64,000 bases of DNA from Streptococcus himalayensis. GTDB taxonomy: Bacteria > Bacillota > Bacilli > Lactobacillales > Streptococcaceae. The stretch lies in contig NZ_CP016953.1 in the NCBI RefSeq assembly GCF_001708305.1, positions 1,011,501-1,075,500 of the forward strand, written 5' to 3'. Both the position numbers and the translations under genes were made by a program. Shown in pieces: positions 53,850 through 62,361 of the stretch (its first letter is position 1; each line of letters starts with the position of its first letter). A model generated the notes under the pieces. The model ran no database searches. It saw only the letters and a program-made list of their open reading frames with translations, and was not told where the DNA came from.

Positions 53850-53881
53850 AGAAAACCAAAATATTTTACCTAAAAATCTAG

Positions 53882-53915
53882 GAGAACTGAAAATGTTTGC
53901 TTCAGTTCTCTTGTT
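53882..53915 (+). terminator. Terminator after the S1-domain gene
   Basis: GAGAACTGAA (53882-53891) pairs perfectly with TTCAGTTCTC (53901-53910), followed by TTGTTT. Confidence 0.82.
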
Positions 53916-53950
53916 TGATTTTTTTGCTTTCTTGTATAATGTAGGAACCA

Positions 53951-53998
53951 AAAAAATCCATGCGAATAATTCTTTAAGAGTTACTTGCATGGATTTTT
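53951..53998 (-). terminator. Terminator of cysK
   Basis: AAAAATCCATGC (53952-53963) pairs with GCATGGATTTTT (53987-53998). It lies just past the leftward cysK stop, with A/T runs on both flanks, so it may act in both directions. Confidence 0.78.
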
Positions 53999-54012
53999 AA
54001 GATTATAAGGAG

Positions 54013-54942
54013 TTAGTCAATTGGGAAATCGTAAAGTGCGGTAGAGAGGTAGCGTTCCCCATTATCTGGGGCAATCGCAAGGACTGTTTTTCCTTTCCCT
54101 AGTTTTTTAGCGACTTCAATGGCTGCAAAGATAGCGGCTGCAGAGGAGATTCCTACAAGGAAGCCTTCTTGCCCACCGATTTCACGACCCAATGCAATCG
54201 CTTGGTCAGACGCTACACGGACAATCCCGTCATAGGCATTGGTATCAAGGGTATCAGGGATAAAGCCAGCTGAAATTCCTTGGATTTTATGAGGTCCAGG
54301 TTGTTCGCCTGATAAGATAGCTGATTCATTTGCTTCCACTGCAAAGACTTGAAGTTCTGGACGAGCAGCTTTCAAAGTACGAGCAACACCAGAGATGGTT
54401 CCCCCCGTTCCTACTCCTGCTACGAAGGCGTCAAGTGCTTGGCCGTCAAAGGCTTCCAGAATTTCCACGCCTGTTGTTTTTTCATGGATTTCTGGATTAG
54501 CAGGATTGTTGAATTGAAGCGGTAGAAAACCATTTCTTTCCTTCGCAATTTCTTGTGCTTTGGCAATAGCTCCCTTCATTCCTTCGCTACCTGGAGTTAG
54601 GACGAGCTCAGCTCCATAGGCTTGGATAATTTTACGGCGTTCCACACTCATGGTTTCTGGCATGACAATGACGACCTTGTAGCCTTTGGCAGCACCAACC
54701 CAAGAAAGTCCAATACCTGTATTGCCACTCGTTGCTTCGACAATAGTTGCACCGGGCTGTAAAATACCGTCTTGCTCTGCTTTTTCAATCATACTAAGGG
54801 CAATCCGGTCCTTGACAGAAGAGCCAGGATTAAAGGCCTCTAGCTTGACATAGACATCAGCGGCGTCTTTAGGCACAAGGCGGTTTAGTTTCACAATTGG
54901 TGTCTGCCCAATTAAATCTGTAATCGTTTGATAAATAGCCAT
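54013..54942 (-). CDS. cysK: Cysteine synthase A (O-acetylserine sulfhydrylase)
   Basis: A 309-residue PLP enzyme that makes cysteine from O-acetylserine and sulfide. The PLP lysine is Lys44 in [13 protein letters not shown]. The substrate loop is TSGNTGIGL, the phosphate-binding loop is [13 protein letters not shown], and the C-terminal Ser site is [11 protein letters not shown]. Length and motifs match CysK rather than cystathionine beta-synthase forms. The ATG follows AAAGAGG on the minus strand. Monocistronic, leftward. Confidence 0.96.
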   Translation of the reverse strand: MAIYQTITDLIGQTPIVKLNRLVPKDAADVYVKLEAFNPGSSVKDRIALSMIEKAEQDGILQPGATIVEATSGNTGIGLSWVGAAKGYKVVIVMPETMSVERRKIIQAYGAELVLTPGSEGMKGAIAKAQEIAKERNGFLPLQFNNPANPEIHEKTTGVEILEAFDGQALDAFVAGVGTGGTISGVARTLKAARPELQVFAVEANESAILSGEQPGPHKIQGISAGFIPDTLDTNAYDGIVRVASDQAIALGREIGGQEGFLVGISSAAAIFAAIEVAKKLGKGKTVLAIAPDNGERYLSTALYDFPID

Positions 54943-55013
54943 ATCAATACCTCTTTTCTTTAGAATGACTTCTACTAACCAGTATAGAACGAGGGGGCAG
55001 ATTTGTAAAATAT

Positions 55014-55036
55014 AAAAAAGTTATCGCGGTGATAAC
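55014..55036 (-). terminator. Terminator of the YigZ-family gene
   Basis: GTTATC (55020-55025) and GATAAC (55031-55036) form a short stem extended by A and T runs on both sides. On the minus strand it follows the yigZ stop and ends in T residues. Confidence 0.72.
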
Positions 55037-55047
55037 TTTTTCTTATC

Positions 55048-55680
55048 TTATAGAGCAACAGGGACTTCTACCTCCCTTAATCCTTGGTCGTAGCACTGGA
55101 TTTTCCCATGGAAAAATTCAACCAGTCCGCTCTTGATGGTTTCTTTTTCTTCCTTATCAACATAGATGAGGGAAGAAACCTGGTCTGTGAACTCTGTTTC
55201 GTATTCCTCTAAAGACATTTCTTTGAGGAAATTGGGGAATTCTTGATATTGGCTGTAGGTCATGGTAATTGCAAGCCCTGCCTGTTCTTTAATATCAACC
55301 AGCCCGATTTCCTTTACAGCCAAGGCGACACTGCCAGCATAAGCTCGAATTAGCCCTCCAGCTCCTAGCTTAATTCCGCCAAAATAGCGAGTTACAACGA
55401 CGCAGATGTTGGTGAGATTGTGATTTTCTAGGACCCCCAGCATAGGGACGCCAGCTGTTCCACTAGGCTCCCCATCATCGCTGGTTCGTTTGATTTCACT
55501 CTTTTCCCCGATGATAAAGGCCGAGCAATTATGGGTGGCCTTATAGTGTTCTTTTTTTATCTGAGTAATAAAATCTCGAGCTTCTTCCTCGGTTTCCACA
55601 CGTTTCACATGGCAAATAAAGCGAGATTTTTTGATGTCTTCTTGGACTTGACCGTCCTCTTTGATTGTTCTGATTTCCAT
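55048..55680 (-). CDS. YigZ/IMPACT family protein
   Basis: A 210-residue protein of the UPF0029/IMPACT family, conserved from bacteria to eukaryotes. The N-terminal IMPACT domain carries EDIKKSRFICHVKRVETEEEA, THNCSAFIIG and DDGEPSGTAGVPML, then RYFGGIKLGAGGLIRAY. A C-terminal ferredoxin-like DUF1949 domain follows. The ATG at 55680 is chosen because the frame upstream begins only with TTG. It diverges from comFA across a 54-bp gap, as in other streptococci. Biochemical role is unsettled; a ribosome or translation link is suggested for the family. Confidence 0.93.
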   Translation of the reverse strand: MEIRTIKEDGQVQEDIKKSRFICHVKRVETEEEARDFITQIKKEHYKATHNCSAFIIGEKSEIKRTSDDGEPSGTAGVPMLGVLENHNLTNICVVVTRYFGGIKLGAGGLIRAYAGSVALAVKEIGLVDIKEQAGLAITMTYSQYQEFPNFLKEMSLEEYETEFTDQVSSLIYVDKEEKETIKSGLVEFFHGKIQCYDQGLREVEVPVAL

Positions 55681-55704
55681 AGTCCTATTGTACAAAAAAA
55701 CTTC

Positions 55705-55727
55705 TTTTTTGCCAAACTCTACGAATG
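55705..55727 (+). promoter_or_regulatory. SigX (ComX) competence box for comFA-comFC
   Basis: TACGAATG (55720-55727) matches the streptococcal cin-box TACGAATA at 7 of 8 positions. A run of T (55705-55710) lies upstream in the place usual for these promoters. It sits 8 bp before comFA, so transcription by the competence sigma factor SigX is expected. Confidence 0.82.
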
Positions 55728-55734
55728 AATAGGT

Positions 55735-57036
55735 ATGATGGAAAGAAAAGATTGTTTAGGGCGTTTGTTTACTAGCCAGCAGTTACCAGAGGAGTTGCGA
55801 GACATAGCAGAGCGGCTTCCTAGCATGGTGGAGTCTAAGGGGGAGTTGCGGTGCAGTCGTTGTTGGAGTCCTGTGGATAAGGAATTATCCAGGCTGCCTG
55901 TAGGGGCTTATTATTGCCGAGAGTGTTTGTTATTAGGTCGTGTTCGTAGCGATGAGCCTCTCTATTATTTTCCACAGGAAGCCTATCCTTCTCAGCAGGT
56001 TTTAAAATGGACAGGGCAGCTGACAGAGTTTCAACATAAGGTTTCAGAAGGGCTACTTGCGGCATGGGAAAAAAGAGAGAATACCTTGGTTCATGCGGTC
56101 ACAGGTGCTGGAAAGACAGAGATGATTTATCCCTTGGTTGCTAGTGTGATTGATAGCGGAGGAGCTGTTTGTATGGCCAGTCCACGAATTGATGTCTGCT
56201 TGGAGTTGTATCGTCGGTTAAAAGAAGATTTTTCTTGTCCCATTTCCCTCCTTCATGGGGAATCAGAACCCTATTTTCGGAGTCCTCTAGTCATTGCTAC
56301 TACTCATCAGTTATTAAAGTTTTATCAGGCGTTTGATTTGTTGGTCGTTGATGAGGTGGATGCTTTTCCCTATGTGGATAATCCTATGCTTTATCACGCT
56401 GTTTCCCAATCGGTCAAAAAAGATGGTCAGACTGTTTTTTTGACAGCTACCTCAACAGATGAATTGGATAGAAAGGTTCGAAAAGGAACTTTGAAACGTC
56501 TCAGTTTGCCTCGCCGCTTCCACGGCAATGCGCTCATCGTACCGCAGAAGGTTTGGTTGGCAAATTTTCAAACCTATCTGTCAAAAAATCAACTTCCTCC
56601 AAGATTGGAAAAAATGATTGATCAGCAGAGGAGGACTGGCTTTCCCTTGTTAATCTTTGCATCGGAAATCAAGCGAGGGCAAGCATTTGCAGCTGTTTTA
56701 CAGAAATATTTCCCAGATGAACGTGTGGGGTTCGTCGCCTCAACCACGGAAAATCGCTTAGAATTGGTCGAGCAATTTCGCCAGAAGGAATTAACCATCT
56801 TGGTGTCTACAACTATTTTGGAGCGAGGAGTTACTTTTCCTTGTGTAGACGTCTTTGTACTTGAAGCCAATCATCGCTTGTTTACACGAAGTGCCCTGGT
56901 ACAAATCAGTGGCCGTGTGGGACGGAGTATGGAGAGGCCAACAGGTGCTCTCTATTTCTTTCAAGATGGCACCAATCAAGCGATTGAAAAAGCCATTCAA
57001 GAAATTAAACAGATGAATCAGGAGGCAGGATTATGA
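55735..57036 (+). CDS. comFA: Competence DNA-uptake ATPase ComFA
   Basis: A 433-residue DEAD-box-like ATPase that helps pull single-stranded DNA into the cell during transformation. An N-terminal four-Cys zinc site (Cys40, Cys43, Cys61, Cys64) precedes Walker A GAGKT (124-128) and DEVD (206-209, in VVDEVDAF). Helicase C-terminal motifs TTILERGVTFP and QISGRVGRS follow. ATG codons at 55735 and 55738 are both possible. It overlaps comFC by 4 bp and has the SigX box immediately upstream. All motifs look intact. Confidence 0.96.
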   Translation: MMERKDCLGRLFTSQQLPEELRDIAERLPSMVESKGELRCSRCWSPVDKELSRLPVGAYYCRECLLLGRVRSDEPLYYFPQEAYPSQQVLKWTGQLTEFQHKVSEGLLAAWEKRENTLVHAVTGAGKTEMIYPLVASVIDSGGAVCMASPRIDVCLELYRRLKEDFSCPISLLHGESEPYFRSPLVIATTHQLLKFYQAFDLLVVDEVDAFPYVDNPMLYHAVSQSVKKDGQTVFLTATSTDELDRKVRKGTLKRLSLPRRFHGNALIVPQKVWLANFQTYLSKNQLPPRLEKMIDQQRRTGFPLLIFASEIKRGQAFAAVLQKYFPDERVGFVASTTENRLELVEQFRQKELTILVSTTILERGVTFPCVDVFVLEANHRLFTRSALVQISGRVGRSMERPTGALYFFQDGTNQAIEKAIQEIKQMNQEAGL

Positions 57037-57701
57037 ACCATTGTTTGCTTTGTCACCATCCCTTGAAACAACACTATCGTTTTTTAGACCTTCTTCTTTT
57101 GAAGAAGCAGGCTGTTTTTACCTGTGATACTTGTATGTCAGAGTTTAAGGAGATTGGCGAGCAGCATTGTGAACGTTGCTGGAAAGAAGGAGAAGATGTA
57201 CTTTGTTCTGATTGTCAAGAGTGGGAGAAAAAGGGAGAAATGATAGAGCATCAAGCCTGTTTTCGCTACAATCAAGCCATGAAAGAATATTTCAGTACCT
57301 ATAAATTTCAAGGTGATTATGCTCTTCATCGAGTATTTGCAAGGACTTTTTCCCGTGCTTTAAAGCCGTACCAAAAGGAGTTTACACTGGTTCCCATACC
57401 TGTGAGCAGTCATCGATTTCAAAAAAGAGGGTTTAATCAAGTAACGGCTTTTTTAGAAGGAGCAAAGCTCTCTTATAGTGACTTGTTGGAAAAAGAGGAT
57501 AGCCTTGCCCAATCTAGTAAAACGCGAGAAGAAAGGTTGCAGACCCAACAGGTATTTTCAATCCGAGATTTGAAAAATCTTCCAGAGAAAATCCTTTTGA
57601 TTGATGATATTTATACGACAGGAGCTACACTTCATTTAGCAAAGAAACTTCTTTTGGAAAACGGGGTGAAAAGAGTACGGACATTTTCACTTGCACGATA
57701 A
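57033..57701 (+). CDS. comFC: Competence protein ComFC (phosphoribosyltransferase-like)
   Basis: A 222-residue partner of ComFA in DNA uptake. Three or four N-terminal Cys pairs form zinc sites (Cys4/7, Cys31/34, Cys46/49, Cys58/61). A phosphoribosyltransferase fold follows, with VPIPVSSHRFQKRGFNQ and the PRPP motif LLIDDIYTTGATL (about 188-200). The gene overlaps comFA by 4 bp (ATGA) and is transcribed from the same SigX promoter. It appears complete, so this locus does not show competence loss. Confidence 0.95.
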   Translation: MNHCLLCHHPLKQHYRFLDLLLLKKQAVFTCDTCMSEFKEIGEQHCERCWKEGEDVLCSDCQEWEKKGEMIEHQACFRYNQAMKEYFSTYKFQGDYALHRVFARTFSRALKPYQKEFTLVPIPVSSHRFQKRGFNQVTAFLEGAKLSYSDLLEKEDSLAQSSKTREERLQTQQVFSIRDLKNLPEKILLIDDIYTTGATLHLAKKLLLENGVKRVRTFSLAR

Positions 57702-57709
57702 GAAAATAC

Positions 57710-57738
57710 TTGCGAAAAAAGAATGAAAGCGTTATAAT
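57710..57738 (+). promoter_or_regulatory. Promoter of hpf
   Basis: -35 TTGCGA (57710-57715), a 17-bp spacer and consensus -10 TATAAT (57733-57738). AAAGCGTTATAA around the -10 resembles a weak catabolite-response element, which is tentative. Confidence 0.65.
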
Positions 57739-57778
57739 AGAATAAAGAAAACAAAATGTTTAGAAAGAAGGTACTGAT

Positions 57779-58321
57779 ATGATTAAATATAGTATCCGTG
57801 GCGAAAATATCGAAGTAACAGAAGCAATCCGTGACTACGTAGTTTCTAAACTTGAAAAAATTGAGAAATACTTCCAAGAATCTCAAGAACTTCATGCGCG
57901 TGTAAACTTGAAGGTTTATCGTGAAAAGACAGCAAAAGTTGAAGTGACAATTCCGCTTGGGTCAATTACTCTTCGGGCAGAGGATATTTCTCAAGACATG
58001 TATGGGTCTATTGACCTTGTAACTGATAAGATTGAGCGTCAAATCCGCAAAAATAAAACAAAGATTGAGCGTAAAAACCGTAGTAAAGTAGCGACTAGCC
58101 AGCTCTTTACAGATGCTCTTGTCGAAGATGCGGATACAGTGGGAGCAAAAGTTGTTCGCTCAAAACAAATTGATTTGAAACCAATGGATTTGGATGAAGC
58201 CCTTCTTCAAATGGAGCTATTGGGCCATGACTTCTTTATCTATACAGATGTAGAAGATAATTCGACTCATGTCCTTTATCGCCGTGAAGATGGTGATGTT
58301 GGTTTGTTAGAAGTCAAATAA
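57779..58321 (+). CDS. hpf: Long-form ribosome hibernation promoting factor
   Basis: A 180-residue ribosome-associated protein that pairs 70S ribosomes into inactive 100S dimers in stationary phase or stress. The N-terminal S30AE/YfiA domain (about 1-100) includes YSIRGENIEVTEAIRDYV and LRAEDISQDMYGSIDLVTDKIERQIRK. After a linker, the C-terminal dimerisation domain (about 125-180) has VVRSKQIDLKPMDLDEALLQMELLGHDFFIY. The start follows GAAAGAAGG. It stands between comFC and an aldo/keto reductase with its own promoter and terminator. Confidence 0.96.
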   Translation: MIKYSIRGENIEVTEAIRDYVVSKLEKIEKYFQESQELHARVNLKVYREKTAKVEVTIPLGSITLRAEDISQDMYGSIDLVTDKIERQIRKNKTKIERKNRSKVATSQLFTDALVEDADTVGAKVVRSKQIDLKPMDLDEALLQMELLGHDFFIYTDVEDNSTHVLYRREDGDVGLLEVK

Positions 58322-58329
58322 ATTTTTAG

Positions 58330-58356
58330 TCCCTCAGAGATTTCTGGGGGATTTTT
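58330..58356 (+). terminator. Terminator after hpf
   Basis: TCCCTCAGA (58330-58338) pairs with TCTGGGGGA (58343-58351) through G-T pairs, followed by five T. Confidence 0.8.
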
Positions 58357-58384
58357 CTCAAGATAAATAGGAGAGGAGACAAGG

Positions 58385-59311
58385 ATGAACTATATTGAAT
58401 TTGGCACAGAAAAAAAGGAATTGTCACAAATTGTTCTGGGAATGATGAGAATTTCTCAGATGAGTGTTAAAGAAGTCGAAAAGTTAGTAGAAACTGCGCT
58501 GTCTGTTGGAATCAATGCCTTTGATTTAGCAGATATCTACGGTCGGGGAAAGTGTGAAGAGATTTTAGGGCAAGTATTGCAGAATCGACCAGATTTACGA
58601 GACCAGATGTGGATTCAGTCCAAATGTGGGATTCGAATAGAGGAATTTACTTATTTTGATTTTTCCAAAAAACATATTCTTGACTCTGTGGATCAGATTT
58701 TACAACGGTTGAAGATTGACCAATTGGATTCGCTTTTATTGCACCGACCAGATGCGTTGATGGAGCCTGAGGAAGTGGCTGAGGCATTTCAATTGTTGAC
58801 GGAGCAGGGGAAAGTCCGTGATTTTGGAGTTTCCAATCAAAATCCGATGATGATTGAATTGTTAAAAACTCGAATCAAGCAGCCTTTAGTCACCAATCAA
58901 TTACAGCTCAGTGCTGCTTTTACGCCAGCCTTTGATGCAGGATTTCATGTCAATATGGAAGATTCTGCGGCAAATATGCGAGATGGTAGTGTGTTTGAAT
59001 ATTGCCGTCTTCAAGATATGGTGATACAGGCTTGGTCTGTTCTCCAGCATGGATATTTCGAAGGGATCTTTTTGAATTCTGAAAAATATAGTCGGTTAAA
59101 TGAAGTGTTACAGCGCCTTGCCTTGGAATATGGTGTTAGCCCAACGGTGATTGCACTTGCTTGGATTTTACGCTATCCAGCAAAAATGCAAGCGATTATA
59201 GGAACCACAAACATCGAACGAGTCCGTGATGCAGCAGAAGCAACTACTATCTCACTAACTCGAAAAGAATGGTACGAGATCTATCTAGCAGCAGGCAAGT
59301 CTCTGCCTTAG
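58385..59311 (+). CDS. Aldo/keto reductase family oxidoreductase
   Basis: A 308-residue NADPH-dependent reductase of the AKR fold (YdhF/YcsN-like). The catalytic tetrad can be placed: Asp47 and Tyr52 in FDLADIYG, Lys80 in IQSKCGI and His120 in LLLHRPD. NADP-binding residues are in GTTNIERVRDAAEA near the C-terminus. The start follows GGAGAGGAGAC. It has no obvious operon partner, and its substrate cannot be deduced. Confidence 0.92.
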   Translation: MNYIEFGTEKKELSQIVLGMMRISQMSVKEVEKLVETALSVGINAFDLADIYGRGKCEEILGQVLQNRPDLRDQMWIQSKCGIRIEEFTYFDFSKKHILDSVDQILQRLKIDQLDSLLLHRPDALMEPEEVAEAFQLLTEQGKVRDFGVSNQNPMMIELLKTRIKQPLVTNQLQLSAAFTPAFDAGFHVNMEDSAANMRDGSVFEYCRLQDMVIQAWSVLQHGYFEGIFLNSEKYSRLNEVLQRLALEYGVSPTVIALAWILRYPAKMQAIIGTTNIERVRDAAEATTISLTRKEWYEIYLAAGKSLP

Positions 59312-59742
59312 TATTAATGCAATGAATTTTTGATGGATGGCTTATGTAAAAAGAATCTGTGACAAAAAGATTTTGATTTTTAAAATTCTTTATCATTAAA
59401 TCTAAAATTTGGTAAATCAGACATAAAAAAACGAACAAGACAGGATTCTTAAATTCAGAAAACTAGCTTTGTTCGTTTTTTATATTTAGGGTTGGACTTT
59501 TATCTTAATCTGTTAAATCATGTGATTTTTAGTCTGTTTAGCTCCGTAGGTATGAAACAAGTAATCCGTAACAAAATCAGAAATTTTTGTATAATAAATT
59601 TCTAGCAAAGGAACTGACCTCTTGCTCAAACCAATGAATGACAGCAGGCACTCAGAGCTAAAAGGAATGCCTAACACCATAGAAAAATTCAGGATTTTAT
59701 CCTTTACTTTGAGCCTTATATTTTAACAGCAGTAGTAATTCA
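59312..59742. other. Non-coding interval after the reductase gene
   Basis: No gene is supported. A hairpin, AAAAAACGAACAA (59426-59438) with TTGTTCGTTTTTT (59469-59481), is a likely bidirectional terminator. A lone TGTATAATA (about 59589-59597) looks like an orphan -10 with no reading frame after it. The remainder is AT-rich without recognisable structure. Confidence 0.6.
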
Positions 59743-59888
59743 TACTCATCAAAAATCAAAATCTGACATCACTCGCTCACTCTAGTTCTATCCGTGGTTT
59801 TTAGAACACAAGCTACGCTAGTTTTATCGATAACCTTCCACAATTCTCACTTGTGGAACCTAGTCAGATTTTGATGTTTAGAGAGTAT
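59743..59888. repeat. Type A RUP-like element, short copy
   Basis: A 146-bp element with the clearest inverted ends of the family: ATACTCATCAAAAATCAAAA on the left and TTTTGATGTTTAGAGAGTAT on the right, extended by TCTGAC and GTCAGA. The core TTTTAGAACACAAGCTA and a CCACAATTCTCACTTGTGG palindrome are present. It lacks the roughly 60-bp segment with GGAAATAAGGATTATG found in the two longer copies. Nothing coding. Confidence 0.78.
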
Positions 59889-59984
59889 CAGTAGACTTCG
59901 CCCATCAAACCGTAGGAAATGTATTAAATCACTACTTTTGATCCCAACAACAATAAGTATGTTTCTGTTTCAATATACTAAAAA

Positions 59985-60012
59985 AGACAAACATCAGAAT
60001 TGATGTTTGTCT
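59985..60012 (-). terminator. Terminator of the MFS gene
   Basis: AGACAAACATCA (59985-59996) pairs perfectly with TGATGTTTGTCT (60001-60012) around a 4-nt loop. On the minus strand five or more T follow, as expected for the leftward transporter gene. Confidence 0.85.
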
Positions 60013-60065
60013 ACATTTTGACCACTCGTATGAATAACAGCGAGTGGTTTTGTGATAGATAATCA

Positions 60066-61292
60066 TTATTTCTTCATTCGATAAGAGAGATAGAGAGCTA
60101 TGAGGGAGATAATACTAAAGCTAGCCCAAGCGATGTCCATATTCCAAAGGGCAAGGCTGGTGAAGAGCATGGTGCCAGCTGGAATAGAGAAAGAGAAAAG
60201 AAAACTCAGGAAGGAGGATGTCTGGGCGAGGACATTTGACGGGACACTGCTAAGGAGCATGCTTTGGATTTTAGGATTTACCTTGTAGAGCAGATAGATC
60301 ATAAAGGCAATGAGGGTTAGGGAAATAAGAGCAGACAGATGAAGGAAATTACTAAGTCCCAACCCAATCATGCTGAAGGCTATCCAAATGATGATCGTTT
60401 CAATGGACTGTTTGGCAAAATAATCATTGGGTGTAAGGCTTGACAGCACCATACCCACAATGTTGATGATTTCGATGAGAAAAAGAGATTGACTGAAGGT
60501 GAGACCAAAGAGCGGATTGTCCAAGAGATAGAGGTTATAAAGTGCTGAGATGGATCCGCCAAGAGCATTGACAGCTAAAATTGCAAAGAGCAGAGAGAGA
60601 AATCCGCCATTGTCTGTTTGATTGAAAATGAGCTTGGCATTGCTATAGATAGATTTCAAACGTTCGGTGAATGAAACTTCCTCCTCAGCAGTGTCAACAG
60701 TCTCGTAGGTTAATTGGCTACGGACAAAGTAGAGAATACTGGAAGAAAGAAGAAAGGCAAGGGCATTGACCAAGGCAACGAGGGTGAAATTTTGGTGACT
60801 GATAGCTAGGAGCCAGACCCCGATACCTTGACCAATCAGTCCGCAAGCCACGGAGAGCAGTTGGGTGAAGGAGTAGGATTCCATCAAGTCTTCTTCAGCG
60901 ATATTTTTTTGAATCATGGGCATTTGTAGGCCACTTCGAAAATCACTGAGCATATCTGAGAAGATATTAAAGAGACAGATGATGGAAAAGGCCAAGTAGG
61001 TAGGAGTTTTGGTTAGTAGTGCAATGGCTAAGAAAATCCCAGCCTGCAAATAGCCAATCTGAATGAGCCATTTGGCTTTTTCTTTAGTTTTATCAGCCTT
61101 GATTCCAACAAAAATCGTAAAGAAGGTCGGGATGAGGACGATGATATTTGCGAGGGCAATAGCACGACTTGGATTGGGCATGCTGGCTGCAAAAACTACA
61201 AATACCAAATTGTAAATGCTAGCTCCTGTCGTATTGAAAAAGCGAGATAGACTGATAAAGGCGAAAAATTTATTTCGAAGAGCAAGTTTCAT
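60066..61292 (-). CDS. Major facilitator superfamily transporter
   Basis: A 408-residue membrane protein with about 12 hydrophobic segments, of the MFS_3 (enterobactin/macrolide-exporter-like) type. Segment 1 begins FFAFISLSRFFNTTGASIYNL. The loop between segments 2 and 3 reads GIKADKTKEKAKW, a variant of the MFS GxxxDRxxRK motif. A minus-strand promoter with -10 TATAAT (61345-61350) lies about 55 bp upstream, and AAAGGAG precedes the start. An rgg-type regulator gene lies just upstream in the same direction. Rgg-linked MFS genes are common in streptococci, but this regulator is interrupted. Substrate unknown. Confidence 0.88.
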   Translation of the reverse strand: MKLALRNKFFAFISLSRFFNTTGASIYNLVFVVFAASMPNPSRAIALANIIVLIPTFFTIFVGIKADKTKEKAKWLIQIGYLQAGIFLAIALLTKTPTYLAFSIICLFNIFSDMLSDFRSGLQMPMIQKNIAEEDLMESYSFTQLLSVACGLIGQGIGVWLLAISHQNFTLVALVNALAFLLSSSILYFVRSQLTYETVDTAEEEVSFTERLKSIYSNAKLIFNQTDNGGFLSLLFAILAVNALGGSISALYNLYLLDNPLFGLTFSQSLFLIEIINIVGMVLSSLTPNDYFAKQSIETIIIWIAFSMIGLGLSNFLHLSALISLTLIAFMIYLLYKVNPKIQSMLLSSVPSNVLAQTSSFLSFLFSFSIPAGTMLFTSLALWNMDIAWASFSIISLIALYLSYRMKK

Positions 61293-61412
61293 AAGATTCT
61301 CCTTTGTATATCGTTTAGAAAGAGTGTTCTTTCTGCTTGTTTTTATTATACATTAAATGAATGAAATTGGAAATAAGTTGCATATTTTCAACGATATTTT
61401 TCAAAAAGATGG

Positions 61413-62279
61413 TTAGTCCTTCGTGAGTAGCTCTTTCATGGCTTCTTGATAGTAGCATAAGCTGTCCTTGCATGCCAAGATGTCAAATATGCTAAGGGCT
61501 TTCGTCATGAGGCTCTTTCCTTGTGTTTGATCTTCAAATTTATAAACAAACATACCTTTGGCAAAGAGATAAACGGTTCTCAGATAGGTTTCGTTTTCCT
61601 TATAGAAATGTTCTTGGATTTTTTCATCAAAATATCTGGCGAGCTTTAGGTTATCTTTTTCAATACAAAGAAAAAATCCATTTAAGAGTATGTTGTGAAT
61701 GAAGGTGCTGTGGGATTCTAGAGCATTTTGCGTATCCACATGCTCAAGCATCTCTGTCGCATATTGGGAGTAGAGTTTAGGAGATAGGAAGGGAGTGCAG
61801 CTAGAAAAGAGTCGCAGTTCATAGTTTCCCCAATGCTCGATAGAAAAAAGGTAGTTATAGAGAAAATCCATTTCTTCTTTCGTGGCTTTGACGTGGCTTG
61901 AGTCGATTCCTTTCATGAAAGCCTTGATATGAAGGGCATTTAGCCTGTGGATGTCTTGCTTATTCGCTTGATAAAGTTCTATTTCCTATTGATAAAGTCG
62001 GTGGAGCTTACTGGTATCTGTCACATCTAAAGCCTGTTCAAGCTGTTTAAAAATTGCCTTGTTAGGTTGCACCTGATAGGAGCGACAGAGAAAGACAAAT
62101 TCTTCAATATCAGTGTGAATATTCTCCAAAAGAGCGACTAATTTTTGGGCACCGATGTCATGATTACCACTCTCAAAGCGAGAGAGCATGGACTTGGAGC
62201 AAATATCGCCAGCTGCTTGTGTGAGAGATAGCTGATGTGAAACACGGATCTGTTTAAACACCTCTCCGAATGATTTCAT
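61413..62279 (-). pseudogene. Rgg/GadR/MutR-family regulator interrupted by an in-frame amber codon
   Basis: A single frame of 288 codons encodes a full-length Rgg-type regulator, except that codon 98 (61988-61986) is TAG. The N-terminal helix-turn-helix is intact (MKSFGEVFKQIRVSHQLSLTQAA, then CSKSMLSRFESGNHDIG, shown in parts). The C-terminal helical peptide-sensing region (about residues 105-288) continues in the same frame with no other lesion. The stop follows LHRLYQ and precedes EIELYQANKQD, where CAG (Gln) or another one-base change would restore the frame. A recent loss of function, a sequencing error or suppression is possible. No short hydrophobic peptide gene was seen beside it. 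Confidence 0.88.
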
Positions 62280-62361
62280 AAAAACACCTTTCTTACATTG
62301 GAATTAGTATACCAAAATTTCAAGGAAACATGATATAATAAAAGAAAAAAAGGAAATGACA

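Noticed and set aside
59576..59600. Possible promoter TGTATAATA with a downstream gene
   Set aside because: No reading frame or RNA structure follows within 140 bp before the type A element; treated as an orphan -10.
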